DNA from: Paracoccus alkenifer
GTDB lineage: Bacteria; Pseudomonadota; Alphaproteobacteria; Rhodobacterales; Rhodobacteraceae
Assembly (NCBI RefSeq): GCF_900108405.1
Contig: NZ_FNXG01000007.1
Location: 1-64,000 of the forward strand
Length of the DNA stretch: 64,000 nucleotides
Reading direction: 5' to 3'
Shown here piece by piece: positions 1 through 8,182 of this stretch. Under the pieces are notes generated by a model, which worked only from the letters and a program-made list of their open reading frames with translations, was not told the DNA's origin and did not search any database. How positions within the stretch are numbered: position 1 is the first letter of the stretch; every line of letters begins with the position of its first letter. The position numbers were made by a program, and so were the translations under genes.

Positions 1-1
1 C

Positions 2-316
2 ATTGAATGGCGCGGCAAACCGCTGGCGATCCGGGTCGATAACGGCCCGGAATACGTCAGTGCCACGCTGACAATCTGGGCCGAGAAGCAGGGCATCGCC
101 CTGACCTACATCCAGCCCGGAAAGCCGCAGCAGAACGCCTATGTCGAGCGCTACAACCGGACGGTCCGGCACGAATGGCTCGACCTCTACATCTTTGAAA
201 CCATCGAGGAGGTGCAGCAGATCGCCACCGAATGGCTATGGACCTACAACAACGAACGCCCGAACATGGGCATCGGCGGCGTCACACCCGCCATGAAGCT
301 GAAAATGGCCGCGTGA
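2..316 (+). pseudogene. IS3-family transposase OrfB, C-terminal part (5' end outside window)
   Basis: The frame is open from the window edge to a TGA and encodes the C-terminal half of an rve-type (DDE) integrase core. The motif around IRVDNGPEY carries the second catalytic Asp, and QQNAYVERYNRTVR carries the catalytic Glu. The ending with WLWTYNNERP and a PAMKLKMAA tail is typical of IS3-family OrfB. The start lies upstream of the window, so whether the element is intact cannot be judged. The element's right end follows directly and abuts a truncated gene, so this IS appears to have broken the first gene of the defence-like island. Confidence 0.9.
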
Positions 317-359
317 GTTCTACGGTCGCGCCCCGTTAAAACGGGGAGGATTACCCACA
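317..359 (+). mobile_element. Right end of the truncated IS3-family element
   Basis: After the transposase stop the DNA holds a short perfect inverted repeat, CCCCGTT-AA-AACGGGG, at about 331-346, followed by GGATTACCCACA. The end position is inferred from the switch to coding sequence of the next gene. The matching left end is outside the window, so the terminal repeat could not be checked. Confidence 0.5.
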
Positions 360-712
360 GGGCGAGGAAGCATGCCCTCCGCACCCATCCAATCGAGGCC
401 GATAAGGACACGAACGAACCGTCGCTCACCGTCGAGCGCGCTGTCGGGAGTCTCGATCTCAAGGAAGAGTTGCTTTCCGACGACCCGATTTACCGGTCGC
501 GCGTCGCTGACGCGATAAATACCCTACCAGACAAGCACCGAAGAGTCATCGAGCTGATCATGAGGGACATGCCAATCGATTCGTCCGACGATAGTGTCAT
601 GACCATTCGGAAGGTGATCGGCGTCAAATCCGAGAAAACCGTTCGGAATCGGCGCAACGAAGCATATCAACTGATACGCGAGGCTTTGTCGATTGGAGAC
701 AACGATGACTGA
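360..712 (+). pseudogene. Sigma-70 region-4-like HTH protein, C-terminal fragment truncated by IS3
   Basis: An open frame runs from the IS end to a TGA at 710-712 without a convincing start. The last ~75 residues (ADAINTLPDKHRRVIELI, then KSEKTVRNRRNEAYQLI) resemble the region-4 helix-turn-helix of sigma-70-type factors, which begins with a LPxxxRxVxxL helix and ends in a DNA-recognition helix. The N-terminal part (region 2 in a sigma factor) is missing and was presumably removed by the IS insertion. A GTG/TTG start near 470 could give an HTH-only product. The stop overlaps the ATG of the next gene, so the two were translationally coupled. The function is inferred from one domain only; an HTH repressor is the alternative. 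Confidence 0.5.
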
Positions 713-1295
713 TAATCACGGCGACAGCGACGAAGAAATCCTTCTCGCGTTCGCAGTTGAGCAAGATCACGACAATGCAACCCTTGAGCGATATCTCCAG
801 CAATATCCTCACCTTGCTGACCAACTGATCGACCTGTCCCTCGATCTGAGACTGCAGCAGGCGACCGAAGAGACTACTGCGCCTACCGACGAGGCCTGGG
901 TAGAAGCGTCCCTTGCGGCCTTCTATGCCTCGTCGTCGGTCCAGGCATCCGCACCGGTGGTCGACCCTTTCGCCAACGTCTCCCCGCAGGCACTGGTGGA
1001 ACTTCGTCGTGCCCTTGATGTGCCCAGCGGCGTGATCCAGGGATTTAGGTCCCGGCTCGTGGACGTTGCTAGCGTACCTGCGTCATTCGTCGACGCTCTT
1101 GCGCGCGGCCTCCGCTCCACTGCGGACGATCTGCGCCGCTTCATGGCAGCACCGCCTCGACTTGCGCCTGGTACTAGCTACAAATCCGACGACGCTCCAT
1201 CTACTCAGCAGGAGAAGATCACCTTCGAGGATCTGCTTAAGCAGTGCAAGGTCTCCGATGAGCGACGACAGCAGCTGTTGGCCTCGAGGGATTGA
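705..1295 (+). CDS. Unknown 196-aa acidic protein of the ImmA-helicase operon
   Basis: The ATG at 705 overlaps the stop of the preceding sigma-like gene; a TTG at 693 in the same frame is less likely. I do not recognise the family. The N-terminal half is acidic and helical (repeated L/E/D-rich heptads and a LERYLQQYPHLADQLIDL stretch of the kind seen in zinc-less anti-sigma-like or DUF-type adaptor proteins). The middle is Ala/Val-rich, and the C-terminus carries a basic/acidic tail (EDLLKQCKVSDERRQQL). There are no transmembrane segments. It sits 3 bp before the ImmA-UvrD fusion, so it is very likely its partner. The pairing with an upstream sigma-like protein makes a regulatory or anti-sigma-type role possible but unproven. 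Confidence 0.6.
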   Translation: MTDNHGDSDEEILLAFAVEQDHDNATLERYLQQYPHLADQLIDLSLDLRLQQATEETTAPTDEAWVEASLAAFYASSSVQASAPVVDPFANVSPQALVELRRALDVPSGVIQGFRSRLVDVASVPASFVDALARGLRSTADDLRRFMAAPPRLAPGTSYKSDDAPSTQQEKITFEDLLKQCKVSDERRQQLLASRD

Positions 1296-1298
1296 TCC

Positions 1299-4200
1299 AT
1301 GGATGCTGTCGAACTCGCACGGCAGCGTGCTGCGGCGCTTCACGACGAGGTGGTCTCAATGGGCGCTGACCCTTGGGACCCCGAGGCGCTCGTCAGAGCT
1401 GTCGCATCTAGCTTGGAACTGGACATCGAGCCCGTCGAGCCTGACAGTGCGATTCTCAATGGTGGCCGGGCACAGTTCGATCCCATAAATCGAGCCATTA
1501 GGCACGAGGACTCGGGAACGACCTTCTTCAAGGCCTTTCTGGTAGGCCACGAACTCGGTCACGCTACGCTAGGCGACGACAGAGTCGAGCACGTCGCTCA
1601 CGACGTCAATCCCATGCGGCCGGCGGAAGCAGCCCCTGTCGGCGAGGATCGGGTCGTCGATTACAGCCGCCGACAGCGCCGCGAGGTGCAGATGGACCTG
1701 TTTGGTCGCGAGCTCCTGCTACCGCGCAAACGGGCACGAACACTCCACCTTGGGGGCCTGACGGCGTCGGAGATTGCAACGAAGCTGGGGGCGCCCTTCG
1801 ACGTCGTCGCGCTACAGCTTCTCGACGCGCTGCTGCTTCCGGCAGTCGAGCCGGAACCCCAGGAGGCTGAGGTCAGGCCTCCGAAGGCTCTCAACGACGA
1901 GCAGCGCGAGGCCGCGCAGCATCGTGGAGCCCCATACCTTCTCGAGGCTGGACCGGGAACGGGGAAGACGCAGACCCTCGTCGGGCGCGTCGCCGGCCTC
2001 GTCGACGAAGGGATCGATCCCCGGTCGATCCTTGTGCTCACCTTCTCGAACAAGGCTGCCGGAGAACTATCTGAGCGCATCGCTGGACTGCGGCCAGAGG
2101 CGGCATCGGCGATGTGGATCGGGACATTCCACGCCTTCGGTCTCGATCTGGTGCGGAGATACCATAACCAACTGGGTTTCCCGAGGGAGCCCCGCATGAT
2201 GGATCGTAGCGAGGCGATCGCGATCATGGAGCGCGAATATCTCGCACTCGACCTCACCCACCATCGGGAGTTCATGAACCCCGATCGTCCACTCAAGGAC
2301 ATGCTTACCGCGATATCCCGAGCCAAGGACGAAGTCGCGGGCGCCGACCGCTACGCCGCGCTCGCTCAGGAGATGCTGGACAAGGCCGCCGACTCAAGCG
2401 CCCGCAATGCCGCGGAGCGGTGCGCCGAGGTTGCGCTCGTTTACAAGAAGTACGAGGAATTGAAGCTTGCAGCATGCGCGGTGGACTTTGGCGATCTCGT
2501 GTCTCTGCCCGTAAAGCTGCTCGAGTCCGACGCTGAGATAGCCTCGATCCTGCGAGCGACATACAGCCATATCCTTGTCGACGAATATCAAGACGTGAAC
2601 CGCAGCAGCGTAAGGCTGCTCCAGCGGCTGACAGCTGGCGGCAAAAACCTTTGGGCCGTCGGTGATGCCCGGCAGGCCATCTACAGGTTTCGCGGCGCAT
2701 CCTCGTTCAACATGTCCCGATTCAAGACCGAAGACTTCCCTGGTGGTGCTGGCGATCGACTGCGCGTGAACTATCGCTCGACGCCCGAGATCGTCGGAGC
2801 ATTTTCGAGTTTTGGTGCGGGCATGCAGGCTGGTACCGGCGATGCCTCTCTCAAGGCGTATCGACCGTCCAGCGGTGTGCCGCCAGAGCATGTGACCTTC
2901 GGCAATAATGACGACGAGGCAGACGCACTCACAGACGAGATCCTGCGCCTCTCTCAAGAAGTAGCCTTCCGCGACCAAGCTGTGCTGTGCCCCGGTAACG
3001 ACCGGCTCAACCGCATGGGCCGTGAGCTTGAGCGACGCGGAATTCCCGTTCTCTACCTCGGTAATCTCTTTGAACGCCCAGAGGTTAAGGATCTTCTGTC
3101 TGTCCTGTCGTTGCTCGTCGATCGACGAGCCATGGGACTGGTGCGCAAACCATCGCTTCAGGGATTGTCGACGGGGTTGAGCCTAACAGGTGCCGCTAAG
3201 GTGGTAGAACATCTTCGGCAAACCGACGCCGCACCGCTTTCCTGGGTCGGCTCATCGTCCTCGCCACCAATCCTGGATGCCGCTGACGCTGAGGCCATGC
3301 GCCGGGTGACCAGCATTCTGGACGGCTTTAGCACCGATGCGCTTCCCTGGTCCGTGCTTGCGCATATCATGCTCGACCGAACACGCACAGCGGCGCTGAT
3401 CGCGTCGGCAGACGATATCTCCAGTCGCGCCATGGGAGTGGCGATCTGGCAGCTAATGGGCTTCCTGCGCGCTCAACATCAGGGGCCGGGTCTGCCGATC
3501 CAGCGCACACTCGACGGGATCAGGCGGCTTGTTCATCTCGCCGACGAACGGGATCTTCGACAGATTCCGTTGGCCGCGCAAGGCATTAACGCGGTTCGGC
3601 TGATGACCATTCACGGTAGTAAGGGGCTCGAGTTCCCCGTGGTACATGTAATGGGTCTGAACAAGGGGAGCATGCCCGGCACTGCACGCAAGCCCGCCTG
3701 TCCGGTTCCAGACGGCATGATCGTCGGCGGAGAAGGCGATTCGCTCGCCCTCGCTGCTGCGGATCATGCACTCGAGCAGGAGTGCCTGTTGTATGTCGCC
3801 GCCTCCCGCGCGCGGAACCGCCTCCTACTTTACTCAGCGACCCGGATGGCTAACGGCAATCGACGCAATCCCTCGGATTTCATCGCCCGGCTCGGCGTGG
3901 CTACTGCACGTGCGGCAACCCCGCACACGAACCGGAAATCGGACCCCGATGATGAGCTGCTCCCGATCGTCTTGGGGCCGGCAATCAAAATCACGACAGC
4001 GCAACTGGATCTGTATGATCGGTGCCCACGGCGCTTCTTATACACCCATGTGCTTGGTGTTGGCGGTCGACGCACGCCAACGACCATGTCGGCTATGCAC
4101 GATCTAGTGCGAGGCGTCGTAACGGAGATCGCCTCCACTGATCCCTCGATCATCTCGCTAGATGATATGGAGAGGCTGCTGGAGCAGAGATGGTCAGAAG

Positions 4201-4703
4201 GACCACTGGCCGGGAACGAGTATCGTCTGCATCGCGAGGTTGCTACCCTGCTTCTCCAGCGTTTCGTTGCAATGCGGGCAGGCACAACCCGCTCGATACC
4301 GCCTTCTCTCCAAACAAGCATTGGAAAGACCACGGTGTCGGCAGATGCCGACGATGTCGTGATGGCGCCTGGTGGTCGGCATATTGTGCGGATGGTCCGG
4401 ACGGGTCACCGATCCTCCAAGACTGGACAGGGCCTGGCCGACGCCGCTTTCCAGATGGCGGCCGCCGCCTCGCTTCCCGGCTGCACGGTCGAGATCGTCC
4501 ACCTCGGCGACGACGATCAAACCACGAGGGTTGATTTCGACCATACGGCGCTCGGCAAGAGAACGGAGAAGCTTGGCGAGGTTTTTGCGGCGATCGGGAG
4601 TGGAAACTTCACGCCAGAGCGATCCGACCGCACATGCCCCTTCTGCCCTGCTTTCTTCACCTGCGGTCCGGTGGCCGACGGCAGCCTCCATAAAAATCTC
4701 TGA
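1299..4703 (+). CDS. ImmA/IrrE metallopeptidase - UvrD/AddA-like helicase - PD-(D/E)XK-like fusion
   Basis: A 1134-aa three-part protein. Residues ~1-180 form an ImmA/IrrE zinc-peptidase domain with HELGH at 84-88 and a third-ligand region REVQMDLFGRELLLP (Glu129). Residues ~195-900 form a superfamily-1 helicase: Walker A AGPGTGKT at 217-224, DEYQD at 428-432, then GDARQAIYRFRG, LRVNYRST, TIHGSKGLEFPVV and YVAASRARNRL. The C-terminus has the four cysteines of an AddB/Cas4-type Fe-S nuclease (C909, C1113, C1116, C1122). The usual (D/E)xK strand reads RMVRTG (1031-1036) instead of DYKTG, so nuclease activity may be lost. ImmA proteases usually cleave repressors or regulators after damage or phage signals, and UvrD-type helicases process DNA ends. 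A defence or SOS-like role is inferred, not shown. Confidence 0.85.
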   Translation: MDAVELARQRAAALHDEVVSMGADPWDPEALVRAVASSLELDIEPVEPDSAILNGGRAQFDPINRAIRHEDSGTTFFKAFLVGHELGHATLGDDRVEHVAHDVNPMRPAEAAPVGEDRVVDYSRRQRREVQMDLFGRELLLPRKRARTLHLGGLTASEIATKLGAPFDVVALQLLDALLLPAVEPEPQEAEVRPPKALNDEQREAAQHRGAPYLLEAGPGTGKTQTLVGRVAGLVDEGIDPRSILVLTFSNKAAGELSERIAGLRPEAASAMWIGTFHAFGLDLVRRYHNQLGFPREPRMMDRSEAIAIMEREYLALDLTHHREFMNPDRPLKDMLTAISRAKDEVAGADRYAALAQEMLDKAADSSARNAAERCAEVALVYKKYEELKLAACAVDFGDLVSLPVKLLESDAEIASILRATYSHILVDEYQDVNRSSVRLLQRLTAGGKNLWAVGDARQAIYRFRGASSFNMSRFKTEDFPGGAGDRLRVNYRSTPEIVGAFSSFGAGMQAGTGDASLKAYRPSSGVPPEHVTFGNNDDEADALTDEILRLSQEVAFRDQAVLCPGNDRLNRMGRELERRGIPVLYLGNLFERPEVKDLLSVLSLLVDRRAMGLVRKPSLQGLSTGLSLTGAAKVVEHLRQTDAAPLSWVGSSSSPPILDAADAEAMRRVTSILDGFSTDALPWSVLAHIMLDRTRTAALIASADDISSRAMGVAIWQLMGFLRAQHQGPGLPIQRTLDGIRRLVHLADERDLRQIPLAAQGINAVRLMTIHGSKGLEFPVVHVMGLNKGSMPGTARKPACPVPDGMIVGGEGDSLALAAADHALEQECLLYVAASRARNRLLLYSATRMANGNRRNPSDFIARLGVATARAATPHTNRKSDPDDELLPIVLGPAIKITTAQLDLYDRCPRRFLYTHVLGVGGRRTPTTMSAMHDLVRGVVTEIASTDPSIISLDDMERLLEQRWSEGPLAGNEYRLHREVATLLLQRFVAMRAGTTRSIPPSLQTSIGKTTVSADADDVVMAPGGRHIVRMVRTGHRSSKTGQGLADAAFQMAAAASLPGCTVEIVHLGDDDQTTRVDFDHTALGKRTEKLGEVFAAIGSGNFTPERSDRTCPFCPAFFTCGPVADGSLHKNL

Positions 4704-4772
4704 CTAAAATTACCGGTGGGCCGATACTGGCGAGATTAACCCTTTGAGAGCTGAGGATCACAGGAGATAAAT

Positions 4773-5906
4773 ATGACTGCGAAGCTGACTTTCTACCCCC
4801 TCGGCAATGCCGACTGCACCCGGATCGATTTTGCCGACGGCAAGAAGATGCTGGTCGACTATGCCGATATGGGGAATGCCGATAACCCCTACGACAAGCG
4901 GATCGACCTTCCTGCTGAACTCAAGGCGGACCTGCGGGCCGCCAACAGGGACAACTATGACGTCGTATGCTTTACGCATCTGGACGACGATCACTGCTGC
5001 GGGACGGGAGATTTCTTCTGGCTCGACCACGCCGCGAAATACCAAGGCGAAGGCCGCATCAAGATCAAGGAGCTGTGGGTGCCGGCTGCCGCTATCCTGG
5101 AGGACGGCTGTGAAGATAGCGCCCGAATTGTCCGGCAGGAAGCACGGCATCGGCTGCGGCAGGGCTACGGCATCCGCGTCTTCTCCCGCCCGAAAAAGCT
5201 GGCCGACTGGCTGGCGAAGCAGGGCCTCTCCCATGAGTCCCGGGCGCACCTCATCACCGACGCGGGCCAATACGTTCCCGGTTTCTCCAAGTACGGTACG
5301 GAACAGGCCGAATTCTTCATCCACAGCCCCTTCGGCTGGCGTCAGGACGAGAACGGGATCGTTGACCGCAATCAGGACAGCGTCGTCTTCCAGGCCACGT
5401 TTCTTGAAGGCGACCGCGAAACCTATGCGCTGTTCATGTCCGACATCCACGCTGATTCCATTGACCAGATGGTCATCACAACCAAGCACCACGGGCGCGA
5501 GGACCGCCTGCTGTGGGACATATTCAAGGTCCCGCATCACTGCTCCTACACGGCGATCGGATGGACGAAGGGCGAGGATGAGACCGAGCCCACCGAGCAC
5601 GTCGAATGGTTGTGCGAGACGCAGGGGCGCGAACGCCACATCATGGTGTCGACGAGCAAGCCGATGCCCCTCAAGGGAACGGCGGAAGACCGTGATGTCC
5701 AGCCGCCCCACCGGCAGGCCGGCAACTACTACAAGGCGGTCGCGCGCCGCGCCGACGGGTCGTTCAAGGTGACGATGGAATCGCCCTCGACGATCCGGCC
5801 GAAGCCGCTCAGCATTGAGGTGACGAGCCGCGGCGCGCAACTCCTGACCGTCTCGGCTGTGGCCGGCGCGGCCAGCATCATCTCCACACCGGCGCGGGCG
5901 GGCTGA
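4773..5906 (+). CDS. MBL-fold (ComEC-like) metallohydrolase of the ubiquitin-like operon
   Basis: A 377-aa protein with an AGGAG ribosome-binding site 8 bases before the ATG. The metal-binding motif is THLDDDHCCG (His69-His74), the TH-D-DH form seen in ComEC/Rec2-type beta-lactamase folds. Later elements are LFMSDIHADS (~224) and KVPHHCS (~253), matching the Asp and paired-His sites. No signal peptide or transmembrane segment was seen, so it is likely a cytosolic hydrolase, perhaps of a nucleotide or nucleic acid. The final ~30 residues are an Ala/Ser/Thr-rich, probably flexible tail ending in ARAG. It is followed after 2 bases by the E2-E1-JAB gene, so the two are translationally coupled. 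MBL genes beside E2-E1-JAB fusions are a recurrent arrangement in comparative studies of prokaryotic ubiquitin-like systems. Confidence 0.85.
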   Translation: MTAKLTFYPLGNADCTRIDFADGKKMLVDYADMGNADNPYDKRIDLPAELKADLRAANRDNYDVVCFTHLDDDHCCGTGDFFWLDHAAKYQGEGRIKIKELWVPAAAILEDGCEDSARIVRQEARHRLRQGYGIRVFSRPKKLADWLAKQGLSHESRAHLITDAGQYVPGFSKYGTEQAEFFIHSPFGWRQDENGIVDRNQDSVVFQATFLEGDRETYALFMSDIHADSIDQMVITTKHHGREDRLLWDIFKVPHHCSYTAIGWTKGEDETEPTEHVEWLCETQGRERHIMVSTSKPMPLKGTAEDRDVQPPHRQAGNYYKAVARRADGSFKVTMESPSTIRPKPLSIEVTSRGAQLLTVSAVAGAASIISTPARAG

Positions 5907-5908
5907 GG

Positions 5909-8182
5909 ATGACGGCAGTTCTGCATCCGTGGTGGCCAGCCTTCGGGCAGCCTGTGGCACCGGACGCGGTGACGCCTGATGCCGCACAGGCGGTCGTTAC
6001 GTATGTCCTTTCCGGCAGCGCGCCGGCCGTCACTCTCGTTGGGACACGGCAAACCGACAACAGCGCCTTGGCCGCGCTTCACCTCGATATCGAGGTGGAG
6101 CGGCCACAGGACCTGGCCGTTTCTGTCCGCAGCGTGGAACCCGTGGCCTTGGTCTTCGGGATGAGTGGCGAGCAGCCGACGGTTTTAGCGTTGCGCCCTG
6201 ACTTCCCCGAAACCATGCACCAGAACTGGACGCCGGACGATATGCCGCGTGCCCTGTGTGTCGACGACCGGCCGTGGGCGGAAGCACGGCTGACGTTCAC
6301 GCCCGTTGACTTTATCCGCCGTATCCAGCTCTGGCTCGCCAAGGCGGCTCGCGGCGAACTTCATGATACGGCGCAGCCGCTGGAACCCCTTTTCTTTAGC
6401 GACCCGGCGACCATAATTCTTCCCGCGGCAGCTCTGACACCGGCCGACCGTCCGGCCGAACTGGTCGGTCATCTCCGCAACGAGCATGAGACGATCATCG
6501 TCACCGAGTTTGTGCGGTCGGGCGGGAACAGCCCTGATTCGCAGTTCGTGGTGGTCCCCCTGCGCGCGGCGCCGCAGGGTATGCAGCGCCTGCAGCGCGC
6601 TCCGCAGACCCTGGATGCGCTTGCACAGCAGCTGCAGCGCTGCGGCATTGATCTGGGCGCAGAACTTCGCGCCCGCGTCATCGAATGGGCCGGGCTTGAC
6701 GCCACGGCCGTCCGCCGCCTCCAGGCGCGGATCGCCCTCGTTGTCGCCTTCCCGGTCGCCGGGGACGATGGCCGCCAGGCCGACGACCTACGCGCTTTTA
6801 TCACCCACGATTCCGCCGGGGATGTCGGTGTCGCCCTCGGCGTGCTCGCGCGCAATGACAGCGATGTGGGCTCGGGCAGCGGCTATGTCAGGATGGTCGG
6901 CGTGGCCGCCTGCACGGCCGTGCCCGGCCTTCCCATCTCCCCTGCCGATGTCCATCTGGGATTTGACCGCGCTGTCGGCGCGATGATCAGCGGGCAGGCC
7001 CAGCCTGACAGGCGCCGCTGCGTCCTGGTCGGCGCCGGATCACTGGGATCGCAGCTGGCGGTCAACCTCGCGCGCGAGGGCCGGTTTGATTGGACGATGA
7101 TCGATCATGACAGCCTGCTGCCGCACAACCTTGCCCGCCACGCGCTCTATCCGATCGATGTCGGCAGGCCCAAGGTCGTGGGTCTGGCGCACCGCGTCGG
7201 CGCCTTGCTCGGCGAGCCGGTCCGGTTTTTTCAGGCGAGTATCCTCCATCCGCGAGAAGAGCTGGCTGCGGATATCGACGCCGCGCTGGCAGGCGCGGAG
7301 ATCATCATCGATGCCTCGGCCTCCGTCGCCGTTTCGCGGCATCTTGCCGATCTGCCGCGCCCCGGTGCGCGCCGCCTGTCGGTCTTTTTCAACCCGGCCG
7401 GAACGGCGGTCGTGCTTCTGGCCGAAGGCGCCGATCCCGACATCACGCTGCGCGACCTGGAAGCGCAGTATCACCGCCTCGTCCAGACTGATCCACAGCT
7501 GGCGGCGCACCTTCAGGCCGAGGCCGGCATCCGGTACAGCGGCTCTTGCCGCGCAGCGACCAACCGCATCCCGGCGGCGCGCGCGGCACTGCTGAGCGCG
7601 ATTGCTTCCCCGGCGATCACCGACGCTCTGTCCGCCCCGCAGGCGGCCGTCCGCGTCTGGACGCTGGGCGACAATAATACCGTCAGCCTGTCCGCGCAGC
7701 CCGGCTCCCCCGTGCGCCGGATCGCCTGCGGCGACTGGACCGTGACCTACGACCAGGAACTCGCCGACCAGATCGCCGCTCTCCGTGCGGCGGGCCTGCC
7801 GCGTGAAACCGGCGGAGTTCTTCTCGGGATCACCGATACGAGCCGCCGCACGGTTCACATCGTCTTTGCTTTGCCGGCACCGCAGGACAGCACGGGCAGC
7901 GTTACCGCTTTCGAACGCGGCGTGTCGGGGCTGGCGGATTCGGTAACGGCCGCCGCCGAACGGTCGCTGCACCAGGTCCGCTATGTAGGCGAATGGCATT
8001 CCCATCCGCGGGGCTCGTCAACCCGCCCCAGCGCCACCGACATCCGGCAATTGTGCTGGTTGACCGAGGAGCTGGAGAGCGAGGGCGTTCCCGCCCTGAT
8101 GGTGATCGCGGGGGATGACGGAGAGCTGCGTGTTCTGCTCGCGGGCAGGGACTTCCAGTTGCCCGGCGGAGATGCCGCATGA
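5909..8182 (+). CDS. E2-E1(ThiF)-JAB triple fusion, ubiquitin-like ligase and peptidase
   Basis: A 757-aa protein with three domains in order. Residues ~20-160 look like a bacterial E2: a PTVLALRPDFP strand, then ALCVDD with a candidate catalytic Cys117, and the WLAKAARGELH helix. Residues ~340-600 are an E1/ThiF adenylation domain with GAGSLGS at 375-381, an HNLARH and GRPKVV set (Asn, Arg and Lys of the adenylation site), and SGSC with candidate transfer Cys547. Residues ~620-757 are a JAB/JAMM metallopeptidase with Glu633 (ETGGVLLG) and EWHSHP...SATD (His697, His699, Asp711). All catalytic residues expected for activation, conjugation and deconjugation appear intact. It parallels Cap2 plus Cap3 of type II CBASS in one chain, but no CD-NTase is present. 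It overlaps the patatin gene by 4 bases. Confidence 0.88.
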   Translation: MTAVLHPWWPAFGQPVAPDAVTPDAAQAVVTYVLSGSAPAVTLVGTRQTDNSALAALHLDIEVERPQDLAVSVRSVEPVALVFGMSGEQPTVLALRPDFPETMHQNWTPDDMPRALCVDDRPWAEARLTFTPVDFIRRIQLWLAKAARGELHDTAQPLEPLFFSDPATIILPAAALTPADRPAELVGHLRNEHETIIVTEFVRSGGNSPDSQFVVVPLRAAPQGMQRLQRAPQTLDALAQQLQRCGIDLGAELRARVIEWAGLDATAVRRLQARIALVVAFPVAGDDGRQADDLRAFITHDSAGDVGVALGVLARNDSDVGSGSGYVRMVGVAACTAVPGLPISPADVHLGFDRAVGAMISGQAQPDRRRCVLVGAGSLGSQLAVNLAREGRFDWTMIDHDSLLPHNLARHALYPIDVGRPKVVGLAHRVGALLGEPVRFFQASILHPREELAADIDAALAGAEIIIDASASVAVSRHLADLPRPGARRLSVFFNPAGTAVVLLAEGADPDITLRDLEAQYHRLVQTDPQLAAHLQAEAGIRYSGSCRAATNRIPAARAALLSAIASPAITDALSAPQAAVRVWTLGDNNTVSLSAQPGSPVRRIACGDWTVTYDQELADQIAALRAAGLPRETGGVLLGITDTSRRTVHIVFALPAPQDSTGSVTAFERGVSGLADSVTAAAERSLHQVRYVGEWHSHPRGSSTRPSATDIRQLCWLTEELESEGVPALMVIAGDDGELRVLLAGRDFQLPGGDAA

